Source: Alicyclobacillus mali NBRC 102425 | GTDB lineage: Bacteria > Bacillota > Bacilli > Alicyclobacillales > Alicyclobacillaceae | Assembly: GCF_001570745.1 (NCBI RefSeq) | Contig: NZ_BCSG01000023.1 | Span: 19,434-83,433, forward strand | Reading direction: 5' to 3' | Length of the DNA stretch: 64,000 nucleotides | In this document: piece after piece, positions 20,822 through 29,695 of the stretch | Numbering within the stretch: position 1 is the stretch's first letter | Layout: each line of letters begins with the position of its first letter | Made by a program: the position numbers and the translations under genes | Notes under the pieces: model-generated | What the model saw: only the letters and a program-made list of their open reading frames with translations | What the model was told of the DNA's origin: nothing | Databases searched by the model: none

Positions 20822-22189
20822 CTACCTGCGGCCTCGTCGCGCGCTCTGCCAGGACTCCTGCCATGGCTGAACGCGCACGACGCGCCCGCGCGCGGACAGG
20901 CGCGACCGTCTGCGCCGACGCCACCCAAACACCAGAGCCGCCATCAGGACCACTGCCGCGCCGGTGCGCGCAGCAAGATTGGCCCATGGAATGGGCTTTG
21001 GCACGGGCTGGTATGGCTCCGCGAGCACCAGCGGCACCGCGCCGAGCTTTTCGCCCGTCGACGCATCGACGAGATCGAGTTCCCCCGCCACCGTCCCCTT
21101 CGGCGCCGCAGGGAGCGGCGCCTGCTCGTGCAACACTTTCTCCACATCGAGAGGGTGACCGATGGGCACCGTGGCAAGGACCGGCTCCGACGTGATGACG
21201 GCATCCAGTCCGTCGCGCGCCCTGACAAAGCCCGCCCGATACCCCGCAGGCAGGATGGGCTGCGTCTCGTAATGCGCAAACGCGTAATTCAGCAGGTTTG
21301 TGGCGTCCTGGCGAATTTCACCGTCGGTAGGGCAGTCCATGAGCACGGCGAGAAACGTCGTGCCAGCTCGCTTTGCAGCCACGACGAGCGTTTCGTGGGC
21401 CACACTCGTAAATCCGGTTTTGACGCCGATGGCACCGGGATACGTGAAGAGCATGCGATTGAGGTTTGTGAGCGTCGCTTGCCACGCGGTCCCCTTCCAG
21501 ACGAACGAGCGCGTGTCGACGATGGCGCGAAACTCGGGAATTTGCATTGCCGCGCGCGCGATCAACGCCATGTCGTACGCCGTGGTGACGTGACACGGAT
21601 CCGGGAGTCCACTGGGATTCACGAAATGCGTGTGCGTGGCACCCAGCGCTCGCGCCTCCGCGTTCATCATGTCCGCGAAATGCGCCACGGACCCGCCGTA
21701 CTGCTGGGCGATCTCGACAGCGGCATCGTTGGCAGAATCAATGAGCAGGCCGTCGAGGAGTTCCTTGAGCGTCGCCTTCTCCCCGACGCGCATGTACAGC
21801 TTGTCCGGCGGCTGACTGACCGCGTCTTCCGAGGCCGTCAGCACGTCGTTTAAGTTCCCAAGCCGCAGAGCGAGAAGCGCCGTCATGATCTTCGTGATGC
21901 TTGCGGGATAATGAGGCGCATTGGGGTCTTTGGCGTAGACCACGGCGCCCGTATCCATGTCCATCACCACGGCTGCCTGAGAAATAATAGAAGGCCACGA
22001 GGAAGCGTCTTCTCCAACGACGTAGGGGATGGAACCGCTTTTGACGTCCAGCACGTCTTCGCGGGGAATGAGCGACTCGGCCGCGACGGGTGGCGTGGAG
22101 CGTTCCGCCCGCACCGCGGGATCGCAGGCCGCCAGCGACGCGGCCGCTGCCAGCGCGGCGAACCCAAGGCGGATGAGACGTGATGTCAT
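20822..22189 (-). CDS. D-alanyl-D-alanine carboxypeptidase (low-molecular-mass penicillin-binding protein)
   Basis: A 455-residue serine peptidase that trims D-Ala from peptidoglycan stem peptides outside the membrane. Active-site SITK at 97-100, SAN at 152-154 and KTG at 257-259 are all intact. The N-terminus ends with SLAAC, a lipobox (Cys22), and a hydrophobic span lies near the C-terminus (about 407-422), followed by an RRRRR-rich tail; both anchors together are unusual. DacF/DacB-like by order of motifs. Convergent with the O-methyltransferase. Confidence 0.93.
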   Translation of the reverse strand: MTSRLIRLGFAALAAAASLAACDPAVRAERSTPPVAAESLIPREDVLDVKSGSIPYVVGEDASSWPSIISQAAVVMDMDTGAVVYAKDPNAPHYPASITKIMTALLALRLGNLNDVLTASEDAVSQPPDKLYMRVGEKATLKELLDGLLIDSANDAAVEIAQQYGGSVAHFADMMNAEARALGATHTHFVNPSGLPDPCHVTTAYDMALIARAAMQIPEFRAIVDTRSFVWKGTAWQATLTNLNRMLFTYPGAIGVKTGFTSVAHETLVVAAKRAGTTFLAVLMDCPTDGEIRQDATNLLNYAFAHYETQPILPAGYRAGFVRARDGLDAVITSEPVLATVPIGHPLDVEKVLHEQAPLPAAPKGTVAGELDLVDASTGEKLGAVPLVLAEPYQPVPKPIPWANLAARTGAAVVLMAALVFGWRRRRRSRLSARGRVVRVQPWQESWQSARRGRR

Positions 22190-22311
22190 GCGACCGAGCC
22201 ACCTCCAGCATTGTGTTACCTGAACCTGCGTTGCGCATGTGCGCTCTAATGTCCTAGTTTAGAGGTTTCATCCGGCGTTTGGCTAGTGCCGCATTTGACC
22301 ATTCAACCGCG

Positions 22312-22351
22312 AAAAAGAGCCTGTCGGCGCCAAACGGCGACCAACAGGCTC
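22312..22351 (-). terminator. Terminator of the qox-ctaA operon
   Basis: On the minus strand GAGCCTGT and ACAGGCTC form an 8-bp stem with a partly paired 19-nt loop (CGCC/GGCG), followed by TTTTTC. Confidence 0.85.
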
Positions 22352-22366
22352 CTCGAGTTGTCGATT

Positions 22367-23374
22367 TCAATGCGCCGTTCGCTCTCTGCCCACATCCACC
22401 GCGCTGCGGCTTGCGGCAGGTACAAACGGAGGCACGGTCTGAAACGCTACAAACAGGAGCGATACGAACAACCCGGACACAATGGAAACGTGCAACATGA
22501 ACGCTTGGATGCTCACATGTGACGCAATGAGGTAAAGACCGGAGAACGCTTGAAGCACGACGAACACCAGGGCGAACAGGGCACCGCGAAACAAGTCCGG
22601 GCGCTCCCCTTTGAGCCGGTTGGTCCACGCCACGAGTACGATCATCCAGACGACCAAGAACAGCGCGAACGAACGGTGCACCCAATCCAGCAAAAGCGCG
22701 TGATGAAAGTCGTAGATCCCCGACTCCGCCGGAAACGGCAGCCCCCGAAACGCATCGCCCGCGCCGCTCGACGAGATGTACGCCCCGATGTACATGTCGA
22801 GATAGAGAATCGGCACGCCAAGCCACGCAAACCAGCGAAAGCCGACGCCCGGGGCCGGATCACGCAACGGCAGTTTGATGCCCGTTGCCAAATACTCGTC
22901 GTAGACGCGCTCGGCCCGGCGCACGTAAATGGCCAATAGCACGGTGCAGGCAAAGGCCAAAAGCGACACGCCGAAATGCGTCGCAATCACCGAGGCCGGC
23001 TCACTGTACACCACCGCGAGCCCACCGAGGACCGCCTCGAGGAGGACGAAGAAGATGCTCAGGGCCACAAACAGCTGAATCTCGCGCCATCCCCGGTACC
23101 GCAGTAAGGCGCCCACCGCGGAGACGAGCAGCAGAATCGTGAGGATGGGCACACCCACCCGATGCATGAACTCGATGAACATGCTGAGCGACTTCTCGAG
23201 GGCCTGGAGGCTCGGGAGAAACTGTCCATTGCACAGAAACCACTCGTGGCCGCAGCCGAACGCCGAGCCCGTGTACGCGTCCAGGAAACCGATACCGTTC
23301 ACGATGAAGTTCTGCACCGCCGACAGAATGGCGATGACGAACACGAATACGCCAAAGCCGCGGCTCCTGATCAT
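22367..23374 (-). CDS. ctaA: Heme A synthase CtaA
   Basis: Integral membrane enzyme that oxidises heme O to heme A for aa3-type oxidases. The 335-residue product has eight hydrophobic spans and the four conserved histidines, visible in EFMHRVG, ATHFGVS, DWVHRSF and FMLHVSI. The first extracytoplasmic loop has a cysteine pair (CGHEWFLC), as in the Bacillus enzyme. GGGGGTGA lies next to the ATG. It is the last gene of the quinol oxidase operon. ctaB (heme O synthase) is not in the window. Confidence 0.93.
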   Translation of the reverse strand: MIRSRGFGVFVFVIAILSAVQNFIVNGIGFLDAYTGSAFGCGHEWFLCNGQFLPSLQALEKSLSMFIEFMHRVGVPILTILLLVSAVGALLRYRGWREIQLFVALSIFFVLLEAVLGGLAVVYSEPASVIATHFGVSLLAFACTVLLAIYVRRAERVYDEYLATGIKLPLRDPAPGVGFRWFAWLGVPILYLDMYIGAYISSSGAGDAFRGLPFPAESGIYDFHHALLLDWVHRSFALFLVVWMIVLVAWTNRLKGERPDLFRGALFALVFVVLQAFSGLYLIASHVSIQAFMLHVSIVSGLFVSLLFVAFQTVPPFVPAASRSAVDVGRERTAH

Positions 23375-23404
23375 CTTCTCACCCCCCTCGCGGCCCTCGA
23401 AACG

Positions 23405-23725
23405 TCATGCAACGATGGATTTAAAGGTCATGATCCAGATGGATCCTCCCACGACGCAAAACACGATGAACAGGCCAAAGTAGATGGCCGGGACCTGCCA
23501 GGCGCGATCGTCACTCTCGGTGAAGTGCATGAACATGTACAGCTGAACCAAGAGCTGCCCGACGCCGAGGATGACGATGATGGTGATGACGAGCGCCGGC
23601 GGTTGGTGCGTCGCGAGCGCCAGCCAGAAGGCAATGGCCGTCAGCAACACGGATAGAAACAGGCCGAGGACGTGCTTCCAGGGGAAGCCCTCCTCGCGGT
23701 GGAACTTGTGCTCCTTGGCTTCCAC
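23405..23725 (-). CDS. qoxD: Quinol oxidase subunit IV
   Basis: Small membrane subunit (106 residues, three spans at about 18-37, 45-67 and 79-101) of heme-copper oxidases, needed for assembly. Reads as CyoD/QoxD/CtaF: GVGQLLVQLYMFMHFTESDD is the family signature. GTG start at 23725, one base after the TGA of subunit III. Fourth gene of the operon. The window's subunit II lacks a CuA site, so the quinol oxidase name is preferred to ctaF. Confidence 0.9.
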   Translation of the reverse strand: MEAKEHKFHREEGFPWKHVLGLFLSVLLTAIAFWLALATHQPPALVITIIVILGVGQLLVQLYMFMHFTESDDRAWQVPAIYFGLFIVFCVVGGSIWIMTFKSIVA

Positions 23726-23726
23726 G

Positions 23727-24362
23727 TCAGATCACCTTCCCGGTGAGGTATACGACCGTAAAGATGAAAATCCAGACGGCGTCGAGGAAGTGCCAGTAAA
23801 TGCTCCACAAGAACACCTTGCGCGCGGTGGCTGGCGTGATACCGCGGCGCAGGAGCTGAATCACGAGCAGGGTGACCCACAACAAACCAACGGTGACGTG
23901 GCTTCCGTGTGTGCCGACCAGGATGTAAAACGCCGACAGGAACCCGCTCCGCTGAATCGTGGCTCCAATCCCGACGTCGTGGATGAACTCGCTCACCTCG
24001 AAGCCCAAGAACACAAGGCCAAGCGCCATGGTCACAAGAATCCAGCCAATGACGGCATTGCGATGACCTCGCCGCATTTCATATGTGGCAAGGCCACAGG
24101 TGAACGACGAGAACAACAGCGCGATGGTTTCAATTGTAAAACCCGTGACGTCAAATAGCTGCTGCGATGTGGGTCCGCCGGCGACGCGGCCATGCATCAC
24201 AATGTACGTCGCAAACAAGCTCGAGAACAGGATCATGTCCTGTCCAAGGAAGAGCCAGAACCCCGTGACACGAAGGCTGTTTTCTTCCTCGTGATACTCG
24301 AGCGGAACGTTGGGGTCCACGGGGTGGTGATCCCCGTGAACCGCCGTGTTCGCATTCGACAT
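23727..24362 (-). CDS. qoxC: Quinol oxidase subunit III
   Basis: A 211-residue five-span subunit III of a heme-copper oxidase. Features: FWLFLGQDMILFSSLFATY near the N-terminus, EFIHDVG loop, and VGTHGSHVTVGLLW followed by SIYWHFLDAVWIFIF at the C-terminus, the standard COX3 signatures. ATG three bases after subunit I. It forms the core complex with QoxA and QoxB and is thought to support oxygen and proton delivery. Confidence 0.94.
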   Translation of the reverse strand: MSNANTAVHGDHHPVDPNVPLEYHEEENSLRVTGFWLFLGQDMILFSSLFATYIVMHGRVAGGPTSQQLFDVTGFTIETIALLFSSFTCGLATYEMRRGHRNAVIGWILVTMALGLVFLGFEVSEFIHDVGIGATIQRSGFLSAFYILVGTHGSHVTVGLLWVTLLVIQLLRRGITPATARKVFLWSIYWHFLDAVWIFIFTVVYLTGKVI

Positions 24363-24365
24363 GCG

Positions 24366-26330
24366 TTACAACCTCCCCGCCGCGGCCTCGGTCTGTTCGA
24401 TCTCCTCGACCGGGATGTAGTGCGAGTCGTCATACTCGAACGAGCGCTGCGCCATGCAGATGAGCACGCCCACGAAGCCGACGATGGCCAAGATCCACCA
24501 CTGGAACACGAACCCCGCGCCCAGGATGAAGAACAGAGCGCTCATGATGAACGGACGGCCCGAATTGTTCGGCATGTGAATCGGCCGGAACGGCACGCCC
24601 TTCGGCCCGTTGATGGACTCGCCGTTTTGCTTCATCAGCCACCAGGCGTCGCGGCCCTTGACCGTCGGAATGATGGCGAAGTTGTAATGCGGCGCAGGCG
24701 AAGTCGTCGCCCACTCGAGCGTGCGGCCATCCCACGGATCGCCCGTCGTGTCGCGCTCGCCGTAGCGCGCGCTCCACAGGATGTTGTAGACGAAGATGAT
24801 GAACGCCACGCCCATGAGGAAGGCGCCGATGGTCGAGATCAGGTTGACGACACCCCAGCCGTATCCAGCCGGATACGTGTACATCCGCCGCGTCATCCCC
24901 ATGAAACCGAGGAAGAACTGCGGGAAGAAACAGATGTTAAACCCAACCATGAACGTCCAGAAGTGCCAACGCCCCAGCTTCTCGTTGAGCAACACGCCAA
25001 ACATCTTCGGCCACCAGTAATACAGGCCGGAGAACACGCCGAACACCGTACCGCCGATGAGCGTGTAATGGAAGTGCGCAATCAGGAAGTACGAGTTGTG
25101 ATACTGGTAGTCTGCCGGCGGCACAGCCAACATGACACCCGTCAGACCGCCGATGAGGAAGTTCGGGATGACACCCAAGCTCCACAGCATCGCGGTCGTA
25201 AACTCCAGCCGCCCTTTGTGCATAGTGAAAATCCAGTTGAACACCTTGACGCCTGTCGGAATGGCGATGGCCATCGTCGAGACGCCGAAGAAGGAGTTCA
25301 CGCCCGGGCCTGCGCCCATGGTGAAGAAGTGGTGCACCCAGGTCACGAAGCTCAGGATGGCGATGGCCACCATGGAGACCACCATGGCGGAATACCCGAA
25401 AATCCGCTTGTGCGAAAAGGTGCTGATGACCTCGGACATGAGCCCGAAGATGGGCAAGATGACGATGTACACCTCCGGGTGACCCCAGAACCAGAACAGG
25501 TTCACGTACTGCATCGGCGCACCGCCGCCGTTCACGGTGAAGAAGTGCGATCCGAAGTCGCGATCGATCAGCAACAGCGCCAGCGCCACGGCGAGCACCG
25601 GGAACGCGAACAGGATGATCACAGACGTCACGAAGACGGACCACGTGAACATCGGCATGCGCATGAACGTCATGCCCGGCGCGCGCATCCGCAGGATGGT
25701 CACCAAGAAGTTAATACCGGTCGCGATGGTACCGATACCGGTGATGGACAGCGCCACCAGGTAGTAGTTCTCACCGGGGCCCGGATCGAACTGGTTCTCG
25801 ACGTAAGGCGGATAGCTGGTCCAACCGCCATCCGGCGAACCACCGACGACGAAGGACAGGTTGAACAACATGGCTGCGAAGAAGAACAGCCAGAACGAAA
25901 TGGCGTTCAGATACGGGAACGCGACGTCGCGGCATCCAATCTGCAGCGGCACGGCCACGTTGAAGAAACCGATGATGGCCGGCATCGCCATGAACAGGAT
26001 CATGATGGTGCCATGCGTGGTGAAGATCTGATCGTAGTGATCCGCACTCAGGAAGTGCATGTTGGGCCACGCGAGCTGTGCGCGCATCAGGAGGCCGTCG
26101 GTGCCTCCGCGGAACAGCATCAGGATGGCCGCAATCATGTACATAATGCCGATCTTCTTGTGATCGACCGTCGTCAGCCACTCGTCCCAGAGCCACTTCC
26201 ACAAGCGGAACTTGGTGAGGACCGCCACGATGCCGAGCGACGCACAAATGATCAAGAAGTCGGACAGCCAAATGAGCGGACCTTCGTCGAGCATGAAGAA
26301 ATGTACGGCCCAGTTGACCACTCCGTGCAT
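24366..26330 (-). CDS. qoxB: Quinol oxidase subunit I (heme a / a3-CuB)
   Basis: Catalytic subunit that reduces O2 to water and pumps protons. The 654-residue product has about 15 spans (subunit I fused to extra C-terminal spans as in QoxB/CyoB). Diagnostic segments: FTTHGTIMILFMAMP (heme a ligand His), WFWGHPEVYIVILPIFG (CuB His and cross-linked Tyr), TWVHHFFTMG, and HFHYTLIGG with two heme ligands. Met at 26330 is used because GGGGAAG lies eight nt upstream; an earlier ATG at 26348 is possible. Second gene of the operon. Confidence 0.96.
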   Translation of the reverse strand: MHGVVNWAVHFFMLDEGPLIWLSDFLIICASLGIVAVLTKFRLWKWLWDEWLTTVDHKKIGIMYMIAAILMLFRGGTDGLLMRAQLAWPNMHFLSADHYDQIFTTHGTIMILFMAMPAIIGFFNVAVPLQIGCRDVAFPYLNAISFWLFFFAAMLFNLSFVVGGSPDGGWTSYPPYVENQFDPGPGENYYLVALSITGIGTIATGINFLVTILRMRAPGMTFMRMPMFTWSVFVTSVIILFAFPVLAVALALLLIDRDFGSHFFTVNGGGAPMQYVNLFWFWGHPEVYIVILPIFGLMSEVISTFSHKRIFGYSAMVVSMVAIAILSFVTWVHHFFTMGAGPGVNSFFGVSTMAIAIPTGVKVFNWIFTMHKGRLEFTTAMLWSLGVIPNFLIGGLTGVMLAVPPADYQYHNSYFLIAHFHYTLIGGTVFGVFSGLYYWWPKMFGVLLNEKLGRWHFWTFMVGFNICFFPQFFLGFMGMTRRMYTYPAGYGWGVVNLISTIGAFLMGVAFIIFVYNILWSARYGERDTTGDPWDGRTLEWATTSPAPHYNFAIIPTVKGRDAWWLMKQNGESINGPKGVPFRPIHMPNNSGRPFIMSALFFILGAGFVFQWWILAIVGFVGVLICMAQRSFEYDDSHYIPVEEIEQTEAAAGRL

Positions 26331-26374
26331 GCTCGCTTCCCCTTTCATCCCTGAATTCGCGTCTGCGAACGAGC

Positions 26375-27214
26375 TTACTCTGGCGTCGTCGACGAGAAGG
26401 TCAGCTTGCCGATGAGACCAGGTTGGTTGATCTGCGCGTCGGCTTGCTGCGTCAACTTCGGCGCGGTCTGCTGAACGCTCTTGACCCAGTTCTCAAAGTC
26501 CGTCGGCGAGAGCGCGTTGACCGTGAACGTCATATGGGCAAACCCGCGCCCGTTGTACTGCGCACCGCGCCCGAGATAACTGCCTGGGTGGTCGGCTTCA
26601 AGCCACAGTCTCAAATCCATGTGCGGCATCGTGAATTCCATGCCGCCGAGCGCAGGCACCCAGAACGTGTTCATCGGCCCGCTCGAGGTGAGCTGGAAAT
26701 TGACTGGGACGCCCGCCGGGATGTCCACGTAGTTAACCGTCTCGATGTTCTGAGCCGGGTACTTGAACACCCACTTCCACTGTTCCGAAATGACGTCGAT
26801 GGTGATGGACTTGCCCACGACCTTGGCCGTCGCCGCCTCGACCTTCGGCGGGTAGACCAGCTTGTACGTCACGGCGACCGTCGGAATGGCGAGGGCGATC
26901 ACGACCAGAATCGGAATCACGGTCCACAGGGTCTCGAGCTTGGCGTTGCCCTCGATCTCCGGCGGCACGTAATCCGCGTTGTCAGGCCGCGCCCGGTACT
27001 TGATGATCACCCAGAAAAACAGGATGAACACGGCCAGGACGACAAGCAGCATCAAGATGAACGAATAGATGATGAGATAATACTCGCTCCGAGCCACTGG
27101 CCCCTGCGGGCTCAGAACCGGCCAATACTTCGGGCTGTCGCATCCCGTGAGTGCGAGTACCGTAAAACCAATGAGCGCAATCAGTCCTCCCACTCGACGC
27201 CCTTTTGGCTTCAT
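26375..27214 (-). CDS. qoxA: Quinol oxidase subunit II (lipoprotein, no CuA site)
   Basis: A 279-residue subunit II. The N-terminus has a lipobox (ALTGC) and two transmembrane spans (about 45-70 and 88-108), then a cupredoxin-like periplasmic domain. The CuA ligands of cytochrome c oxidases (CxExCxxxH) are missing: the region reads GRGAQYNGRGFAHMTF, close to QoxA. This identifies a quinol, not cytochrome c, oxidase. ATG at 27214; a GGGAG site lies 12 nt upstream, a slightly long spacing. First gene of the operon. Confidence 0.95.
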   Translation of the reverse strand: MKPKGRRVGGLIALIGFTVLALTGCDSPKYWPVLSPQGPVARSEYYLIIYSFILMLLVVLAVFILFFWVIIKYRARPDNADYVPPEIEGNAKLETLWTVIPILVVIALAIPTVAVTYKLVYPPKVEAATAKVVGKSITIDVISEQWKWVFKYPAQNIETVNYVDIPAGVPVNFQLTSSGPMNTFWVPALGGMEFTMPHMDLRLWLEADHPGSYLGRGAQYNGRGFAHMTFTVNALSPTDFENWVKSVQQTAPKLTQQADAQINQPGLIGKLTFSSTTPE

Positions 27215-27366
27215 CGTCGCTTTCGTCTCCCTTCTGTCCTTTCTGTTGCGAAACTTCCGCGGCGCCCCCCGTTTGCAGACGACGATCGACAACGAAACCA
27301 TCCGACCGGAACGATTGCACGCATCGCAGTCTGCGGGCCATTGCGGCGCGCTCCATCGCCAAGTTG

Positions 27367-27375
27367 ATGATACCA
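27367..27375 (-). promoter_or_regulatory. Extended -10 element for the qox operon
   Basis: Minus strand TGGTATCAT, about 150 nt upstream of qoxA, implying a long leader. An alternative is TTGTCA, 17 nt, AATATG slightly further upstream. Confidence 0.45.
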
Positions 27376-27532
27376 CTTGACCCGACATATTTCGCGGAGC
27401 GGCACGCTTGACAATATGACGATTTTGAAAAACGTTCAATAAGCAAAACATACCCCGGCCGATAAGCGGCGGACCTGTTTGCCCTCCGCTTGGTCGCATG
27501 GCGCCACAAATCCCGCCACCTAGTATTGCTTG

Positions 27533-27561
27533 TGGGCAGGCAATTTAAACCATGCTACAAT
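27533..27561 (+). promoter_or_regulatory. Promoter of the UDG-like gene
   Basis: TGGGCA (27533-27538), 17-nt spacer, TGC then TACAAT (27556-27561), an extended -10. The start codon is 65 nt downstream. Confidence 0.6.
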
Positions 27562-27625
27562 GGACCTAACGGCCTGCGCCTCACGAAGGGCGCGTCTTTC
27601 AATCGGAGCAAAGGCGGGAAGTTGC

Positions 27626-28324
27626 ATGGAACAAGTGAACGCGTTTGCCGACCTGGTGGAAATCCTGTCCCGGGACTTCCGAGTGCCGGATATCGTGCTC
27701 GACACGTCGACGGTGCTCTTCATCTTAGAATCGCCGCACATCCAGGAACTTGTCCATGGCGCTCCCGTGGCGGGATCGTCCGGAGCGACCATGTCGCGCC
27801 ACATCTTTGGAGCGGAATATGGACACGCTCCGCTGGGACGAATGGTGAAGAAGAATGTGGAGACCGGTGCGAAACGCCCGCGCCTTTCCGCCATTGGTCT
27901 CATCAACGTGTGCAATATCCCAATGCAGGCGGCTGCCTATCCCCGCGACATTCAGATGCGGTACGCGGATTGGTTCGTGGCAATGAACGCAGTCCGCACG
28001 CAAAATCAGAAGTGGTCATTCGCGGACCCGCGCGAGCAGGACATTCAGTCCTATCTCGCGATGAGCTTGCGTCGAAAGCTGGAGGCTTATCGGGGCCGCG
28101 CCGTCACGCTGGTTCCGTGTGGGCGGTTTGCGCAGAAGTTCTTCGCGCTGGCCGACGTGGCGGACGCGGCGTGGGACGTGATCGACGGCGTGCCGCACCC
28201 TTCGTACAACAGCTGGGATCGCGCGCAATACGCCAGAGCCGTGGAGCGCGTGGTCGAAGCCGTGGGCCTGGCCGGCGCGGAGCTCGCCGTCCAGCTTGAG
28301 TCAGACGGGTCGCGCGGCGCGTAA
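27626..28324 (+). CDS. Uracil-DNA-glycosylase-superfamily-like protein
   Basis: A 232-residue protein with UDG-fold hallmarks: LFILESPHIQEL (about 31-42) in place of the motif A EAPG loop, GLINVCNIPMQ in the middle and PHPSYNSW (190-197) as motif B (HPS). Not a close match to families 1, 4 or 5, so it may belong to an uncharacterised branch. ATG at 27626 follows GGCGGGAAG. The last 24 bases overlap the convergent metallophosphoesterase gene. DNA repair is suggested by the fold only. Confidence 0.65.
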   Translation: MEQVNAFADLVEILSRDFRVPDIVLDTSTVLFILESPHIQELVHGAPVAGSSGATMSRHIFGAEYGHAPLGRMVKKNVETGAKRPRLSAIGLINVCNIPMQAAAYPRDIQMRYADWFVAMNAVRTQNQKWSFADPREQDIQSYLAMSLRRKLEAYRGRAVTLVPCGRFAQKFFALADVADAAWDVIDGVPHPSYNSWDRAQYARAVERVVEAVGLAGAELAVQLESDGSRGA

Positions 28325-29023
28325 CACCCGCTTCATCACGTCAGCCGCCGGATAGCCGATCTCGTCGTACCACCTGCACGCGGCCTCCACGTCGTATGCA
28401 ACCCGGCGATGTTCCACGCGGAACGCGTCCCCATCCACGTGCAGGATGACGTATGACGCCTGGGGCACACCGTCGAATGGCATGCCGACGCTGCCGAGGT
28501 TGACGACGGTCCTCCCACGGACATCGCGGACGTATGGCACGTGAATGTGGCCGTACAGGTATAGCCTCGCGCCCCGCCCGGCGATGATGCGCGATTCGAT
28601 GTCGTCATCCGGCGCGTCGGCCGCCACCACCGGAAACGGATCGAGCGGCGTGGCGTGAAAGGCGAGCCAGCGCCCGAACGGAGACTCCTCCTCGAGCAAA
28701 AGCGGCAAGTTGGCGAGGTATTCGAGTTCCGCTCGGTCGAGCAGCCCCCGTGCGAACGCTGCCTCCTCGTCCATGCCGGCGCGCCGCTCCTCCGGCGCCT
28801 CGCCCGTCCGCACCCCGCGCACCACCCATTCGTCGGCGTTGCCGCGGACGACCTTGTCCGCCAGCTCGGCGACCTTCTGCACGCACGCCTTCGGCGCATA
28901 GCCCCGAAAGGCGAGATCGCCGAGCACATAGACGCCATCGCACCCGACGCGCCGAAGGTCGCTGATGACCGCATCGAGCGCCAACTCGTTTCCGTGCACG
29001 TCTGAGAAAATCGCGAGTCGCAT
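28301..29023 (-). CDS. Calcineurin-like metallophosphoesterase
   Basis: A 240-residue dimetal phosphoesterase of the YfcE/MJ0936 type. Metal-ligand motifs are in order: D8-x-H10 (SDVHGNELAL), GDLAFRGY (D36), GNADEW (N62, replacing GNHD), an internal AFHATPLD, and GHIHVPYVRDV near 190. ATG at 29023 preceded by GGGGAGTG; a longer frame from 29083 has no ribosome site. Hydrolyses phosphodiesters in the cytoplasm; substrate unknown. Convergent, with a 24-bp overlap with the UDG-like gene. Confidence 0.9.
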   Translation of the reverse strand: MRLAIFSDVHGNELALDAVISDLRRVGCDGVYVLGDLAFRGYAPKACVQKVAELADKVVRGNADEWVVRGVRTGEAPEERRAGMDEEAAFARGLLDRAELEYLANLPLLLEEESPFGRWLAFHATPLDPFPVVAADAPDDDIESRIIAGRGARLYLYGHIHVPYVRDVRGRTVVNLGSVGMPFDGVPQASYVILHVDGDAFRVEHRRVAYDVEAACRWYDEIGYPAADVMKRVLRAARPV

Positions 29024-29092
29024 CGACACTCCCCTTCCCATCGTGATCACGTCCATTGTACGCGTTTCCATCTGGACGATCACGGCAACGGG

Positions 29093-29695
29093 TCACAGCC
29101 AGCCCATGTCGTCCGCCTTGCGGATGGCCTCCTGGCGTGTGGCGCAGCCGAGCTTGGCCAAGGCCCCAGACAGGTAATTGCGAACCGTGCCCTCGGAGAG
29201 GAACAGTTCCTTGGCCATTTGCCGCGTGGTGAGCCCGCGCTTGGCGAGCCGCAGAACGTCGATCTCGCGCGGGGACAGCGGATTATTCGTCTCGATGGCT
29301 GCCATCATCAGGGCGGGATCGAACACGCGCTGGCCCGCCATGATGGAACGAAGGTGAGCCGCGAGTTGCTCCACTTTGCCGTCTTTCAACAGGTAACCGT
29401 GCACCCCGGCCTGCAGGGCGCGCATGAGGTAACCAGGCCGCGCGAAGGTGGTGAGCAACCCCACGCGCACGCCGGGCACTTCCGTCAGGATTTGCTCCGC
29501 GGCGTCGAGCCCGCTCACTTTCGGCATCTCGATATCCAACAGCGCGAGGTCAGGCTGTGAAGCCATCGCTTTCGCCACCGCCTCCTCGCCATCGCCCGCA
29601 GTGGCCACCACGTCAAAGTCGCCCTCCAGGGCGAGGAGCGTCGCAAGCGCATCGGAGACCAGGCCCTGATCTTCCGCCAATAACACGCGTATCAC
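29093..29695 (-). CDS. NarL/LuxR-type response regulator
   Basis: A 200-residue regulator: receiver domain with acidic residues LLAEDQ (about 5-10) and phospho-acceptor D54 in ALLDIEMP, the KDG loop GYLLKDGK, and a C-terminal LuxR HTH (LSPREIDVLRLAKRGLTTRQMAKELFLSEGTV, about 138-170). GTG start at 29695 with a perfect AGGAGG 7 nt upstream. Start overlaps the kinase stop (GTGA). DesR-like organisation: ABC transporter genes, then DesK-type kinase, then DesR-type regulator. The targets probably include its own operon. Confidence 0.94.
   Translation of the reverse strand: MIRVLLAEDQGLVSDALATLLALEGDFDVVATAGDGEEAVAKAMASQPDLALLDIEMPKVSGLDAAEQILTEVPGVRVGLLTTFARPGYLMRALQAGVHGYLLKDGKVEQLAAHLRSIMAGQRVFDPALMMAAIETNNPLSPREIDVLRLAKRGLTTRQMAKELFLSEGTVRNYLSGALAKLGCATRQEAIRKADDMGWL

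Larger units (their letters stand above)
27215..27625. other. Divergent intergenic region between qox operon and UDG-like gene
   Basis: About 410 bases with no gene. It holds the qox promoter element on the minus strand (27367-27375) and the promoter of the plus-strand UDG-like gene (27533-27561). A small hairpin-forming TTGAA/TTCAA repeat lies at about 27425-27439. No regulator site of a recognised class was seen. Confidence 0.5.

Noticed and set aside
23571..24158. A 195-codon plus-strand frame antisense to qoxC/qoxD
   Set aside because: No start signals and composition typical of antisense frames.
24192..26354. A 720-codon plus-strand open frame across the qox genes
   Set aside because: It is antisense to qoxB and qoxC, has His/Arg/Glu-rich chance composition and no known motif; the minus-strand genes have clear family motifs.
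26330..27499. A 374-residue QoxA starting at 27499
   Set aside because: The lipoprotein signal peptide begins at ATG 27214; the upstream extension covers the promoter region.
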